A stretch of 64,000 nucleotides of DNA from Deltaproteobacteria bacterium HGW-Deltaproteobacteria-6 (GCA_002840435.1 PHAT01000005.1:162460-226459), one strand, 5' to 3'. Shown: positions 9,390 through 18,017, counted from the first letter of the stretch. Numbers and translations are program-made. Notes: generated from the sequence alone by a model not told the origin.

Positions 9390-11240
9390 TTATCGTCTTG
9401 CCATGTAAAATATAATTGCGGCCAGAATGGCGGCAGCCGGTAAAACAGTGCAAACCCAGGAAACCCATGTGTTGACACCCCCTTCGTACCGCAGGTATTC
9501 CGTCAGTTTGGATTGATCCGTGATGGAAAGCTGAGCGGCGGCAATTACCTTCTTCAAGCTGTTATGATAAAGCGAGTTGGCATAAAATGAAAAAGCCATC
9601 CATGGGACTATAATCACAATGAAACCGAGCACGTACTTACCGTTTATAGCACAAAGAGCGGAAAGGGCGACAACGCCTGTGAAAGCAAAGAACCATCCGT
9701 ACATTTTTCTGTAAAGCGCCCAGATCCCACCGCCAAAGAAAGCGGCCCAGTTCCAGCTTTCTTTCAGATCAGCGGGCTGCCAGTCAAAATCTTTGAATTT
9801 AGTCAGGTAGTAAATACAGTTTTTTCCTCCAAGGATGGCTTCATAAAGACTTTCATCCACTTCATGCGGTTCTTCCAGGCCGGACATATCGGTTGTCCTT
9901 TCTGCCGGCGACAATGGCGGCGATGCCCCTTCCTTCCTCTTTTCAATTTCCGCCTTGAATTGATTAACCGCTTTGATAAGCTCATCATCTTGCAATCTAT
10001 GCGTAGCCAGGGCAAATCCACGATGGTATATGTATTCCATTTCTTTTCTTAAAATTCTATCAAATTGACCTTCTTTTGCCGCTTCCTTGATTAGGGTGAT
10101 CATTTCGTCGTCCTGCATATCAGTGAAACTTTTCTTTCGGGATTTCAGGACAAACAGCAGTCCTCCTGCTGCCAGTATGATGACAACGATTACCACTCCC
10201 GCAAACTTGTTTTCCTCAACGGCTCTATTGACGGCCGCAATCCAATCATTTTGAGTGACACTGAAAACGGCGGCTGTTTCAAATTGTTTAGTGAGTTCAA
10301 TGGCCTTGTCGTAATCAGCAATAGCTCGATTGTAATTGCCAAGGCCATCATAGGCGGCACCCCGATTATTATAGGCAATAGCAAATTTAGGATCGAGTTC
10401 AATGGCCTTGTCATAATCGGCAATAGCCTGGTTGTGGTTGCCAAGATTATTATAGGTAGCTCCTCTGTTGTTGTAGGCCTCTGCATATTGCGGACTGAGC
10501 TCAATGGCTCTGTTAAAATCATCAATTGCCTGTTTGGTGTTGCCAAAACTATTGTATATGGTCCCGCGGTTATTATAGGCCTCTGCATATTGCGAACTGA
10601 GTTCAATGGCTTTATCAAAATCACTGATAGCCTGCTTGTAAATGCCCAGTTTTTTATATCCGGTCCCCCGATGATTATAGGCCGCTGCATATTGTGGACT
10701 GAGTTCAATGGCTTTGTCAAAATCACTGATAGCTTGTTCATTATGATCAAGCCTGCTGTAAGCAATCCCTCGGTTACAATAGACTGTTGCATCGTTTGGA
10801 CTAAGTTCGATCGCTTTGTTAAAATCGGCAATGGCCTGCTTATAATTACCAAGATTATTATGAACAAGTCCGCGATTACCGTAGAACACCGCATTGTGCG
10901 GGTTTAGCTCAATGGCCTTGTCAAAATCGACTACCGCCTGCTTGTAATTACCGAGTTTATGATGGGTTAATCCACGGTTATAAAAGGCTGCTGCATTCCT
11001 GGGGTTTAAAACAATGGCCTTGTCAAAATCGGCAACCGCCTGCTTGTAATTGCCAAGTTTGCTCTGGGCATTACCCCTGTTGTAATAGACCATTGCATCC
11101 TTCGGGCTCGGCTCTGTGGTTTTGTCATATACATCCATCACATCGTGGTTGACGGCTGTTGTTTCAGCAGATGCAAAACCCGGAATAAACAAAACAAGCA
11201 GGAAAGAGATGAGTATTGTTCGTTGAAGGGCAGACTTCAT
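9390..11240 (-). CDS. Exported TPR protein with membrane anchor and DUF2628-like C-terminus
   Basis: A 616-residue protein of unknown function. It has a signal peptide (hydrophobic residues 8-21, cleavage likely after FASA). Residues 46-317 hold eight consecutive 34-residue TPR units of the YNRG...KAIEL type, and a single membrane helix lies near residues 345-365. A charged segment follows, then a DUF2628-like module beginning ESWNWAAFFGGGIWALYRKMY with several further hydrophobic helices. The repeats should face the periplasm as a protein-binding surface. The ATG at 11240 is preceded by AAGGGG; a GTG four codons earlier is an alternative. A good promoter lies just upstream. Confidence 0.75.
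   Translation of the reverse strand: MKSALQRTILISFLLVLFIPGFASAETTAVNHDVMDVYDKTTEPSPKDAMVYYNRGNAQSKLGNYKQAVADFDKAIVLNPRNAAAFYNRGLTHHKLGNYKQAVVDFDKAIELNPHNAVFYGNRGLVHNNLGNYKQAIADFNKAIELSPNDATVYCNRGIAYSRLDHNEQAISDFDKAIELSPQYAAAYNHRGTGYKKLGIYKQAISDFDKAIELSSQYAEAYNNRGTIYNSFGNTKQAIDDFNRAIELSPQYAEAYNNRGATYNNLGNHNQAIADYDKAIELDPKFAIAYNNRGAAYDGLGNYNRAIADYDKAIELTKQFETAAVFSVTQNDWIAAVNRAVEENKFAGVVIVVIILAAGGLLFVLKSRKKSFTDMQDDEMITLIKEAAKEGQFDRILRKEMEYIYHRGFALATHRLQDDELIKAVNQFKAEIEKRKEGASPPLSPAERTTDMSGLEEPHEVDESLYEAILGGKNCIYYLTKFKDFDWQPADLKESWNWAAFFGGGIWALYRKMYGWFFAFTGVVALSALCAINGKYVLGFIVIIVPWMAFSFYANSLYHNSLKKVIAAAQLSITDQSKLTEYLRYEGGVNTWVSWVCTVLPAAAILAAIIFYMARR
10290..11105 (-). repeat. Eight tandem 102-bp coding repeats (TPR units)
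   Basis: Within the TPR/DUF2628 gene, eight head-to-tail units of 102 bp each encode one 34-residue TPR. Unit identity is high at protein level (YNRG, LGNYKQA, DFDKAIEL recur), and stretches of near-identical DNA recur as well. This suggests recent expansion by unequal crossing-over, and repeat number may vary between strains. Confidence 0.85.
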
Positions 11241-11280
11241 ATAGATGTACACCCCTTTAGATTTTTAACAATAATGCTAT

Positions 11281-11309
11281 AATATACAACACCCCAAGGT
11301 AAAAGACAA
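11281..11309 (-). promoter_or_regulatory. Sigma-70-type promoter of the TPR/DUF2628 gene
   Basis: On the minus strand, TTGTCT (11309-11304) and TATATT (11286-11281) are separated by exactly 17 bp, with four and five matches to consensus. Transcription would start near 11274, about 34 bases before the ATG. Confidence 0.55.
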
Positions 11310-11893
11310 GGAATGCTCATGTTGACGGGAAGTGATGAAAAAATCCAATCAGCAAGAGTATGCCGGCGGCCCGGTTTTCATCCAGACGGTTATTGATTAA
11401 ATAAGAGATGATGCGATCAGTCCAAGCCCCTGCTTAAAACGGGTATTCAAAACATGAGATCCGTCAATACGGCGAATGGGGAAGATGCTCTGGAGTTTAT
11501 ATGGAAGAGAGCCTGTGCTATGCCCAAACTAAACGGGGTGGGATGGCTCGGAAGAAGAAACAGCATCTATCATGACCTGTATGATTCCCAGGATCGTCTC
11601 AAGCGGATAAAACCGTGAAGAAATAATAAGTGAATCTGAAAGACTGCGATGCATTTTTTTGAGAAGATCATTGATAATAAAATATTTTTCAAAAAATTTG
11701 CGAATATGTGACAATTCCCGCCTGTGTAATTTCAACGGAGGCATCAATTATTGTAATTGATTAATTCTGCATGATCTTGTAATAGCAATCGCTCGATGAA
11801 AATGATCTGAAGACACGAGACGCTGCTGACTGCCCCAGAGAATATATCGAGGACATAAAGTAACGTTATATTATAATGATAGGAGAAAGATAT
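11310..11893. other. Gene-poor region between divergent genes
   Basis: About 580 bp, AT-rich in its right half, with no open frame I can support as an intact gene. It contains a short frame that looks like a broken response-regulator piece (entered separately) and, near 11872, a TATAAT just before the ribosome site of the next gene. Otherwise I see nothing recognisable. Confidence 0.5.
11454..11618 (+). pseudogene. Possible remnant of a response-regulator receiver domain
   Basis: A 54-codon frame reads VNTANGEDALEF and, seven residues later, AMPKLNGVGWL. In receiver domains a 'TA.nGeeALe' stretch is normally followed by about ten residues with the phospho-accepting aspartate and then 'MPkmnGvel'. 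Here the aspartate segment appears to be missing. There is no ribosome site and the rest of the domain is absent. It could equally be chance resemblance. Confidence 0.25.
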
Positions 11894-12169
11894 ATGCCTG
11901 ACTACAGGATAAAAATCAGCGAGACACAAGATGAGGATCTGGAGAATCACCATTATCTAGTAACAGCAAAAAACGAAGCAGAGGCAAAAGAGTTCGCCAT
12001 GAAATTTATGGAACACTTCATTGACGATGATAATGATCCGGAAAAAATCGAAAATGGATATACGTTTTACAACAAAGCCGTGATGGTCCGACTCGAGTCG
12101 ATAAAGGAGACGACAAAAGAGCAGTTCAAGGAGTTTCTTTTGAAAATCCACACCATCAACATGACTTGA
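11894..12169 (+). CDS. Hypothetical small acidic protein
   Basis: I do not recognise this 91-residue protein. It starts at an ATG nine bases after AGGAG and begins MPDYRIKISETQDEDLE. The composition is acidic (DDDNDPEKIEN) with no membrane segment, signal peptide or cysteine. The pattern of an N-terminal strand, a helix rich in Glu/Ala (KNEAEAKEFAMKFMEHF), another strand and a final helix suggests a compact alpha/beta cytosolic fold. It stands alone between two gene-poor regions, so context gives no hint of its role. Confidence 0.6.
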   Translation: MPDYRIKISETQDEDLENHHYLVTAKNEAEAKEFAMKFMEHFIDDDNDPEKIENGYTFYNKAVMVRLESIKETTKEQFKEFLLKIHTINMT

Positions 12170-12607
12170 ATCATTCCTGAAAGCTGCACGGTTTCCGGAA
12201 ACATTATTTTTCGCGGTTTATTTACCTGCGTCCTCGCCTGCGTCGGAGTATCAGGTATCGGTATCCGGATTGACAGGATCTGTATAGCGACCTGACTCTT
12301 TTGAAATTACCGGTCACCATCACAAACAGAACGGTTATTAAAGGATCTATTTGTAAATACAGCTTTTTATAAAATATTTACAATAAACGCTTGCATCTTT
12401 TTTCATAGCTGTGTCATAATTTATTTAACTAAATAGCCAGTGCATTATTCAAACGTCTTTCTCATGATTCATCCCCGAGTTGCTCACACAGGCCAGTTAA
12501 TAAAACCGGTGCTCTATATGTCATTCCGCCACTGATTTTGCAGTATGATCATCAAAACAGTCCCGATATCATGCTCTGATATTTGTGTGTTTGAGGGAGG
12601 ATTTGTC
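12170..12607. other. Gene-poor region upstream of the transglycosylase gene
   Basis: About 440 bp without a supportable gene. It ends in an AT-rich stretch (12350-12430) where a CATAAT at 12415 could be a -10 element, but no good -35 accompanies it at the right distance. Confidence 0.4.
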
Positions 12608-13471
12608 ATGCACTTCTATCGTGGATGCAGGATGCTTTACAGAAAGGCTTTCTCCCCCATTACCATCATATTTATTCCCTTTGGCAAAGGGTGCAGAACT
12701 ATCCATCTAAAAATTTCAGCTGCCGGCATCGCCTTGCTGACCATTGTTATCATCTTAAATGTTATTTTGCTCTGCTACACGATCCCCTATGTAATCCAAT
12801 ACCATGATATGAAGAAACAATTCCTCGATTATTCCCGGAAGATATCGGATCTCAACAGCACATTATCATCCATGAAAATGGCAAGTACGAATCTCCATGC
12901 CTTGACATCACCGGGAGCAAAAGAGGGAAACCCCTGTCGAGAAAGAAGATTTATCTTTAACATCAAAGCATCCGATATGATCAAATATAATCAGATCATT
13001 TCGGATGCATCGGTAAAATACAATGTAGAAGCTGCTTTGATAAAAGCGGTCATCAAAATGGAATCAAACTTCGACCATCTGGCTGTATCACCAAATGGCG
13101 CACAGGGGTTAATGCAACTCATGCCGCAGACTGCTCAGGCCTATGAAATTGAAGATTCTTTCCATCCGGAGAATAATATCGAAGGAGGAACTCGTTATCT
13201 CCGCTACCTTCTGGACCTTTTTGAAGAAAATCTACCGCTCGCCCTGGCGGCCTATAATGTTGGTGAAAATGTCGTCATCAAATACCACTACAAAATCCCC
13301 CCCTACAGAGAAACGCAAGAGTATGTTAAACGCGTCCTGGGCCACCTGTATTCCTATCGCCGGATTGACCAGAAAATCAAGAGCGGAAAAGTCATCAGTT
13401 ATAATGGATTGCCATTTCATCAACGGGAAACAGCGGTTACCATGCTGCCTGATACGGCAATACGGGAATGA
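12608..13471 (+). CDS. Membrane-anchored lytic transglycosylase (SLT family)
   Basis: Peptidoglycan-cleaving enzyme of 287 residues predicted to act in the periplasm. Residues 36-60 form one membrane segment, residues 65-95 a short coiled region, and residues 125-260 an SLT catalytic domain. The catalytic glutamate is E152 in IKMESNFDHLAVS. The family motifs GAQGLMQLMPQTA, a glycine-rich GGTRYLRYLL, ALAAYNVGENVV and PYRETQEYVKRVL follow in order. The ATG at 12608 has GGAGG six to seven bases upstream; an earlier ATG at 12545 lacks one and would place a polar extension before the anchor. It has no tight operon partner. Confidence 0.9.
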   Translation: MHFYRGCRMLYRKAFSPITIIFIPFGKGCRTIHLKISAAGIALLTIVIILNVILLCYTIPYVIQYHDMKKQFLDYSRKISDLNSTLSSMKMASTNLHALTSPGAKEGNPCRERRFIFNIKASDMIKYNQIISDASVKYNVEAALIKAVIKMESNFDHLAVSPNGAQGLMQLMPQTAQAYEIEDSFHPENNIEGGTRYLRYLLDLFEENLPLALAAYNVGENVVIKYHYKIPPYRETQEYVKRVLGHLYSYRRIDQKIKSGKVISYNGLPFHQRETAVTMLPDTAIRE

Positions 13472-14035
13472 TCCATTTAGTTATTTGCGGCAAATTGAAT
13501 ATTAACGCCGGAACAGGTTATCCGTAAAAGCCGCGTGGCAAAGAGATTCACATTTTTACGGCCGCATTTGTTCAGTTGCGGATGTCCGGATGCACCGGCT
13601 TCCAAGCGTCCCTGTAAATCACCATATACCTTTGCTGCCTTAAAGATTTTGGAAAGAGCAAATAACCGCTCATTGTCGCAAAAATGTTTTTGAGAGTTTT
13701 GTTATGCTGTTCCTATGAGCGGACACCTCCAGAATCCTGGCCGCTGTTTTCAGCACTGATCATTTCTGCGTTTTCCGGCAATCATCCTTTTTTGCAAAGT
13801 TACGGATGTCACGTCAAGCCGTAATAAGAAACACTCATTCTCGATTACAAACATCAACAACGAGCCGCTCATTTTGTAATGATTATTGAATTGACTTACC
13901 CGACTTTTCTGTCTATACATTTTCCCATAAAAGCCTTTCTCAAAGAGGCTTTCACTATCAGCAAGGCAAAGGGCCGGGAGGATCTTTTCAGATGCACCAC
14001 TGCCTGTTTTCTGAATGATCGGAGGTTTCTTATCC
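13472..14035. other. Gene-poor region carrying the promoter of the sensor gene
   Basis: About 560 bp with no supportable gene. The only clear element is a sigma-70-like promoter near its right end (entered separately). A short hairpin, AAAGCCT...AGGCTTT near 13928-13951, lies in the presumed leader of the sensor kinase mRNA. Confidence 0.4.
13891..13919 (+). promoter_or_regulatory. Putative sigma-70 promoter for the sensor/regulator pair
   Basis: TTGACT (13891-13896) and TATACA (13914-13919) are 17 bp apart, with five and four matches to consensus. This would give a leader of about 110 bases before the sensor ATG at 14036. Confidence 0.42.
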
Positions 14036-14785
14036 ATGTATGAAAAGCCCACCTATGAAGACCTGGAACAAAAAATAAAAATTCTCGAAAAAGCAGTTAT
14101 GGAAGCCGAACAGTACCGGGTGGCTCTGAAGCAGAGCGAAGAGAAGTTCCGGATTCTCGCCGACTTGTCACCGGCAGCAATCATGCTTTACCAGGATGGC
14201 CGGTGGATCTATGCCAACCAGGCTACCGAAACTATTTTCGGCTATTCCGCAAAGGAACTTCTCCGCATGAATTCCTGGGACATCGCTCATCCCGACTTCA
14301 AAGCATTTGTTCAGGAATGCGGACAGAAATTCGAGCGGGGGGAAGAAACGACCTATCGTTATGAAGTCAAGATCATCAGGCGGGACGGTTCTGAGAAATG
14401 GGTGGATCTGACGGGGGCATCTACAATGATCGGAAAGCGACCCGTCGGAATTATCTCGGTGACCGACATCAACGACCGGAAAAGGGCGGAGGAAGAAAGA
14501 TACCATTACGAAAAACTTCATGGCGTTCTGGAAATGGCGGGAGCCGTTTGCCATGAATTGAATCAGCCGATGCAGATTATTTCCGGATATTCCGAAATGC
14601 TGTTAAAGGACACTGCGGAAGATGATCCCGTCCACATCAAAGTGGATAAGATCAACAAGCAAATTCGCCGGATGAGCACTATCACAAAAAAACTGATGAG
14701 AATAAAAGATTCTCAAACCGAAGATTATGCGGGATTCAGCCGAATTATCAATATCAATAAGAGCTCCGATCAAGAGTCTGAATAA
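14036..14785 (+). CDS. PAS-domain sensor with histidine dimerisation domain but no ATPase domain
   Basis: A 249-residue cytosolic protein: short coiled start (1-35), PAS domain with PAC tail (36-150), then a HisKA-type helical pair with the phospho-accepting histidine H173 in AGAVCHELNQPMQIISGY. The chain ends about 60 residues after the second helix, so the HATPase catalytic domain (N, G1, G2 boxes) is absent. It is not an obvious frameshift: the stop is followed within 16 bp by an intact response regulator. The histidine can be phosphorylated only by a partner kinase or by reverse transfer. The start with GGAGG ten bases upstream fits better than the ATG at 14015, which overlaps that site. 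Confidence 0.82.
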   Translation: MYEKPTYEDLEQKIKILEKAVMEAEQYRVALKQSEEKFRILADLSPAAIMLYQDGRWIYANQATETIFGYSAKELLRMNSWDIAHPDFKAFVQECGQKFERGEETTYRYEVKIIRRDGSEKWVDLTGASTMIGKRPVGIISVTDINDRKRAEEERYHYEKLHGVLEMAGAVCHELNQPMQIISGYSEMLLKDTAEDDPVHIKVDKINKQIRRMSTITKKLMRIKDSQTEDYAGFSRIININKSSDQESE

Positions 14786-14800
14786 AAGGAGAAAATTGTT

Positions 14801-15202
14801 ATGATGGAGAAGAAAATTTTAGTGGTAGATGATGAAGTCTCCATTTTGGATATGATCAAAGAAGTTTTCGAGTCAGAAGGTTATACGGTATTGACGGCCG
14901 GAAGCGCGGAAGATGCCCTGAAGATCATTCAAAATGAATCTGCCTGGGTTATGTTTCTCGACATCAGGCTTCCCGGTATGAGCGGTGTTGAGCTCTGCAA
15001 AAAAATCCGCTCAAAGGATCAGATCAGCATTATTCATGCGTTTACCGGCTATAGCAATATTTATGGTCTTCTGGAATGTCGGGCCGCTGGATTTGACGAT
15101 TTCTTTGTCAAACCGGTCAAACTCGATGTGCTCTTAAAAGCGGCTCAGGATTCGTTTGAACGACTGGAGAGATGGAAAATCAGCGACTTCGGTTTAACAT
15201 AA
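14801..15202 (+). CDS. Single-domain response regulator
   Basis: A stand-alone receiver of 133 residues with no output domain. It has the acidic pocket D10/D11 (VVDDE), the phospho-acceptor D54 in FLDIRLPGMSG, the switch threonine T82 (AFTGYS) and the lysine K104 in FVKPV, so it should be phosphorylatable. It begins 16 bp after the PAS-HisKA gene with AAAAGGAG upstream, and the two are surely co-transcribed. Like CheY or Spo0F it must act by protein contact or as a phosphate relay. Two adjacent ATG codons leave the first residue ambiguous by one. Confidence 0.9.
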   Translation: MMEKKILVVDDEVSILDMIKEVFESEGYTVLTAGSAEDALKIIQNESAWVMFLDIRLPGMSGVELCKKIRSKDQISIIHAFTGYSNIYGLLECRAAGFDDFFVKPVKLDVLLKAAQDSFERLERWKISDFGLT

Positions 15203-15225
15203 GAAAGACGATGATGTGGAAGTTG

Positions 15226-15252
15226 TTCATGACACCCGTAAGGTGTCATGAA
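15226..15252. other. Perfect 11-bp hairpin between response regulator and tRNA-Arg
   Basis: TTCATGACACC and GGTGTCATGAA pair perfectly around the five-base loop CGTAA. It lies between the convergent response regulator and tRNA-Arg genes, right next to the tRNA 3' end. No T-run follows on either strand, so it may be a processing or RNA-end signal rather than a classical terminator. Confidence 0.5.
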
Positions 15253-15254
15253 AT

Positions 15255-15331
15255 TGGTGCCCCTGGCGTGAGTCGAACACGCGGCCCACAGATTAGGAAT
15301 CTGTCGCTCTATCCTACTGAGCTACAGGGGC
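15255..15331 (-). tRNA. tRNA-Arg (anticodon CCT)
   Basis: Full cloverleaf on the minus strand: acceptor GCCCCTG/CAGGGGC pairs perfectly, the D-arm is GCTC..GAGC, the anticodon loop TTCCTAA gives CCT (reads AGG), and the T-arm GCGTG TTCGACT CACGC is standard. The CCA end is encoded. It is 77 nt long with CCA. Confidence 0.95.
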
Positions 15332-15363
15332 AACCTTGTTTGTTATTCCTGCAAGACGCCGCG

Positions 15364-15391
15364 ATTTAACATTCTTTACGCAGGCTGTCAA
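15364..15391 (-). promoter_or_regulatory. Promoter of tRNA-Arg
   Basis: Minus-strand TTGACA (15391-15386), perfect to consensus, is followed after 16 bp by TTAAAT (15369-15364). The start would be about 26 bases before the tRNA. It lies just after the ftcD stop, so the tRNA has its own promoter. Confidence 0.5.
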
Positions 15392-15403
15392 CCTTCCGTC
15401 ATC

Positions 15404-16309
15404 TTACGCGGCTGCAAAATCCTTCAGATGCGTTTCCAGCAAACGGTTCTTATCAAAGTTTATCAGCTTGAGATTTTGCGGTTTCGTGCCGGTGAATGCG
15501 CATTTGGGCGCCAGTCCGATCAATTCCGATTCCAGGATCTCAACGCCGCGCTCAGCCGCAAGCGCCTCCACCTGTTCATAAATCACTTTAAGCGGCGTTT
15601 CTCTGCAATTGGTCAGATTCATGGACACCTGCGCCAGATGTCTGCTTTTTAATATGACGCCAATGGCGCGCACATGTTTCAGGCCGCCGCTTTTTTCCCG
15701 GATTAGCGATGCGATTTTTTGCGCCAACCTCAAATCATCACAATTCAGATTGATGTTATAGGCAACCAGCGGTTCACGCGCGCCTACAGCCGTTGCGCCC
15801 GCACGTGGATTAAATACCGGCTTGCCGGCATCCGGAGCGTCGTCAGGATTGGACATCTTTTCCGCCAGCGCCTCGTATCCGCCGCGTCTGACATTCGCCA
15901 GTTCGCTGCGCTCGGGAATCAATGCCGCATGACCATAAAAATAAACAGGCACTCCGAATCGTTCATATAGTTGATGACCATAGAGATGCGCCAGATCAAC
16001 AGCCTCAGCCATTTTTGTTTTGCCCAGTGGAATGAAGGGCACCACGTCAACTGCCCCCAGCCGCGGATGGACACCCGTTTGTGTACGCATGTCAATCAGC
16101 TCCAAAGCCTGCCTTGATGCGGCTAGCGCCGCTTCCAACACATCTTCCGGTTTTCCCAGAAACGTGAAGACACTCCGGTTATGATCGCTGTCCCCGCTGT
16201 AGTCAATCAGGCGGATATTGGAAAACGCCTTCAATACGCTGGCAATCGATTCGATCTTATCCAAATCGCATCCTTCACTGAAATTCGGCACGCATTCGAT
16301 AATTTTCAT
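15404..16309 (-). CDS. ftcD: Glutamate formimidoyltransferase
   Basis: Cytosolic enzyme that moves the formimino group of formiminoglutamate to tetrahydrofolate during histidine breakdown, or works in the reverse direction in folate metabolism. The 301 residues correspond to the transferase half only. The N-terminus MKIIECVPNFSEG, the histidine in SGDSDHNRSVFT, HPRLGAVDVVPFIP and FNPRAGATAVGAR are family hallmarks. The cyclodeaminase half found in fused animal enzymes is absent. No other histidine-degradation gene is nearby. The gene starts two bases after the phosphatase stop, so the pair is probably translated from one mRNA. Confidence 0.93.
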   Translation of the reverse strand: MKIIECVPNFSEGCDLDKIESIASVLKAFSNIRLIDYSGDSDHNRSVFTFLGKPEDVLEAALAASRQALELIDMRTQTGVHPRLGAVDVVPFIPLGKTKMAEAVDLAHLYGHQLYERFGVPVYFYGHAALIPERSELANVRRGGYEALAEKMSNPDDAPDAGKPVFNPRAGATAVGAREPLVAYNINLNCDDLRLAQKIASLIREKSGGLKHVRAIGVILKSRHLAQVSMNLTNCRETPLKVIYEQVEALAAERGVEILESELIGLAPKCAFTGTKPQNLKLINFDKNRLLETHLKDFAAA

Positions 16310-16311
16310 GT

Positions 16312-16956
16312 CTATACCTGATAAAATTTTAAAGTCGGCAACTCCACACAGGTGAGTTTACCGCCAAAGACCGCGCCTGTGTCAATGCCGATCTTATTCG
16401 CGGCAACCAGAGGCGCGTTGAAATGAGTATGTCCAAATATCACCCGTTTGCCGAAATCATAGTCGGAATCAATAAACGACCGCCGGATCCATAGCAGATC
16501 ATGAATAGCCTGCCCGGCCAGTGGCATTCCGGGAAGCAAACCGGCATGAACAAAAATAAATTGATCCGTTTCATAATAAGGCAAAAGCGATTCAAAAAAG
16601 CGCAAATGCGCCGAAGGAATTTTTGCCTTCCTTTGGAACAGGGTATCCGTTCGTGATATCCCGTAAGCTTCGAGCGTCAGCAAACCGCCATTGACCAGAT
16701 ACATTTCTTCATCCACACCTTCCAGATAGCGCATCAGCATGGATTCGTGGTTTCCGCAAAGACAGATCACTTTTTGATAGACTTTTTCGAGCTCCAAAAC
16801 GTAGTCAACGACGTCTCTGCCTCCGTCCGCGCGGTCGATATAATCGCCGATAAAAACCAGGGTATCGTTTGCCGGATCGGCTGCTATATCCTGAATGAGA
16901 CGCTGGAGTTTATCCAGACAACCGTGAATGTCTCCGATGGCAAAAATTTTATTCAT
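16312..16956 (-). CDS. Calcineurin-like metallophosphoesterase (PrpA/ApaH-like)
   Basis: A 214-residue serine/threonine-phosphatase-type enzyme with a two-metal site. The motifs are ordered as expected: GDIHGCLDKL at residues 8-17, GDYIDRADGGRD near 37, CGNHESML near 66, a later FVHAGLLPG and GHTHF. Relatives act on phosphoproteins or on diadenosine polyphosphates; the sequence alone does not separate these. It sits between ftsY and ftcD, all minus strand with short gaps. Confidence 0.9.
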   Translation of the reverse strand: MNKIFAIGDIHGCLDKLQRLIQDIAADPANDTLVFIGDYIDRADGGRDVVDYVLELEKVYQKVICLCGNHESMLMRYLEGVDEEMYLVNGGLLTLEAYGISRTDTLFQRKAKIPSAHLRFFESLLPYYETDQFIFVHAGLLPGMPLAGQAIHDLLWIRRSFIDSDYDFGKRVIFGHTHFNAPLVAANKIGIDTGAVFGGKLTCVELPTLKFYQV

Positions 16957-16981
16957 TTTCTTTCGCCGTCAGAAAAATCTG

Positions 16982-17893
16982 TTAATCTAACAGGGCTGCC
17001 GTAAAATCCTTGCTATCAAAGATTCGCAAATCATCCAGTCCCTCGCCGACTCCGATAAACCGCACCGGAAGTCCCAGTTCGCCGGCAATGCGGACCACGA
17101 CACCGCCCTTCGACGTTCCGTCGAGTTTTGTGAGCACAATGCCGGTCACACCGATATCCTCTTTAAACATTTTGGCCTGCATGACGGCATTCTGACCTGT
17201 TGTGGCGTCTAATACAAGCAATATCTCGTGTGGCGCTCCGGGCAATTCCCTGCCGATAACCCTTTTAACCTTTTTAAGCTCCTCCATCAGGTTAGTCCGG
17301 GTGTGCAGGCGGCCTGCCGTATCCACAATAACAACACCGTTAAAACCGGCTTTAATCTTGCCGACTGCATCAAAAACAACAGCCGCGGGATCGGCATTCA
17401 TTTTCTGTTTGACGACGGGCGCACCGACGCGGTTTCCCCACACTTCCAATTGCTCGATGGCCGCCGCCCGGAAAGTATCGGCGGCTACCAGCAGAATATC
17501 ATATCCATCATTGCGCAATAAATTAGATAGCTTGCCAATTGTTGTCGTTTTGCCGCTGCCGTTGACGCCGATAGCCATAATGACAAATGGCTGATTCTTC
17601 GGAATGCTCAGAGGCTTTTCCATTTGCTGCAGAATCGCCATCATGCGTTCCTGCAAAACCTTTTTAATCTGCGATGCGTCCTGCAGCTCCTTACGCTTCA
17701 CCCGCTGCTTCACATCATCTATCAAATCGTGTGTAAACTGCGGCCCCATGTCTGCCGAAATCATTAATTCTTCAAGTTCATCAAAAAGAGCCTGATCAAG
17801 AACCCTTTTGCCAAAAACAAGATTATCCAGATTTTTCGTCAGGACCGTGCGCGTCTTGGCCAGACCCGCCTTTAATTTATCAAATAAACCCAC
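16982..17893 (-). CDS. ftsY: Signal recognition particle receptor FtsY
   Basis: SRP-type GTPase that docks ribosome-SRP complexes at the inner membrane. In its 303 residues: N domain (1-95), then G domain with GVNGSGKTTTIGKL (P-loop), DTFRAAAIEQL, DTAGRLHT, TKLDGTSKGG and the closing GVGEGLDDL. The acidic A domain of E. coli FtsY is missing, as in many bacteria, leaving a short N-terminal helix MGLFDKLKAGL for membrane contact. The start codon is GTG, with AAGGA about twelve bases upstream. It follows smc by 162 bp. Confidence 0.96.
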   Translation of the reverse strand: MGLFDKLKAGLAKTRTVLTKNLDNLVFGKRVLDQALFDELEELMISADMGPQFTHDLIDDVKQRVKRKELQDASQIKKVLQERMMAILQQMEKPLSIPKNQPFVIMAIGVNGSGKTTTIGKLSNLLRNDGYDILLVAADTFRAAAIEQLEVWGNRVGAPVVKQKMNADPAAVVFDAVGKIKAGFNGVVIVDTAGRLHTRTNLMEELKKVKRVIGRELPGAPHEILLVLDATTGQNAVMQAKMFKEDIGVTGIVLTKLDGTSKGGVVVRIAGELGLPVRFIGVGEGLDDLRIFDSKDFTAALLD

Positions 17894-18017
17894 TTTAAAA
17901 CGAATTCCTTTCTTAAATCATGACCTTTTGAGAATAGTCCGTAAGACCCCGCTTGGAAAACCAATTGCAGAAAACGGTACAGCCGTTCCTTGTCTATTCA
18001 TAACGATTTTACGGGAA

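Noticed and set aside
9168-9443. Plus-strand open frame of about 90 codons
   Set aside because: It has no ribosome site, a composition unlike neighbouring proteins, and it runs into the end of the TPR/DUF2628 gene on the other strand.
10290-11105. Regular repeats that could suggest a CRISPR array or satellite
   Set aside because: The unit is 102 bp, lies fully in frame inside one gene and encodes TPR motifs, so there are no spacers.
11529-11747. Minus-strand open frame of about 70 codons in the gene-poor gap
   Set aside because: No ribosome site and no similarity I recognise; it overlaps the possible receiver remnant on the other strand.
14036-14785. A frameshifted full-length histidine kinase
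   Set aside because: Only 16 bp separate the stop from the response regulator start, so there is no room for a lost ATPase domain.
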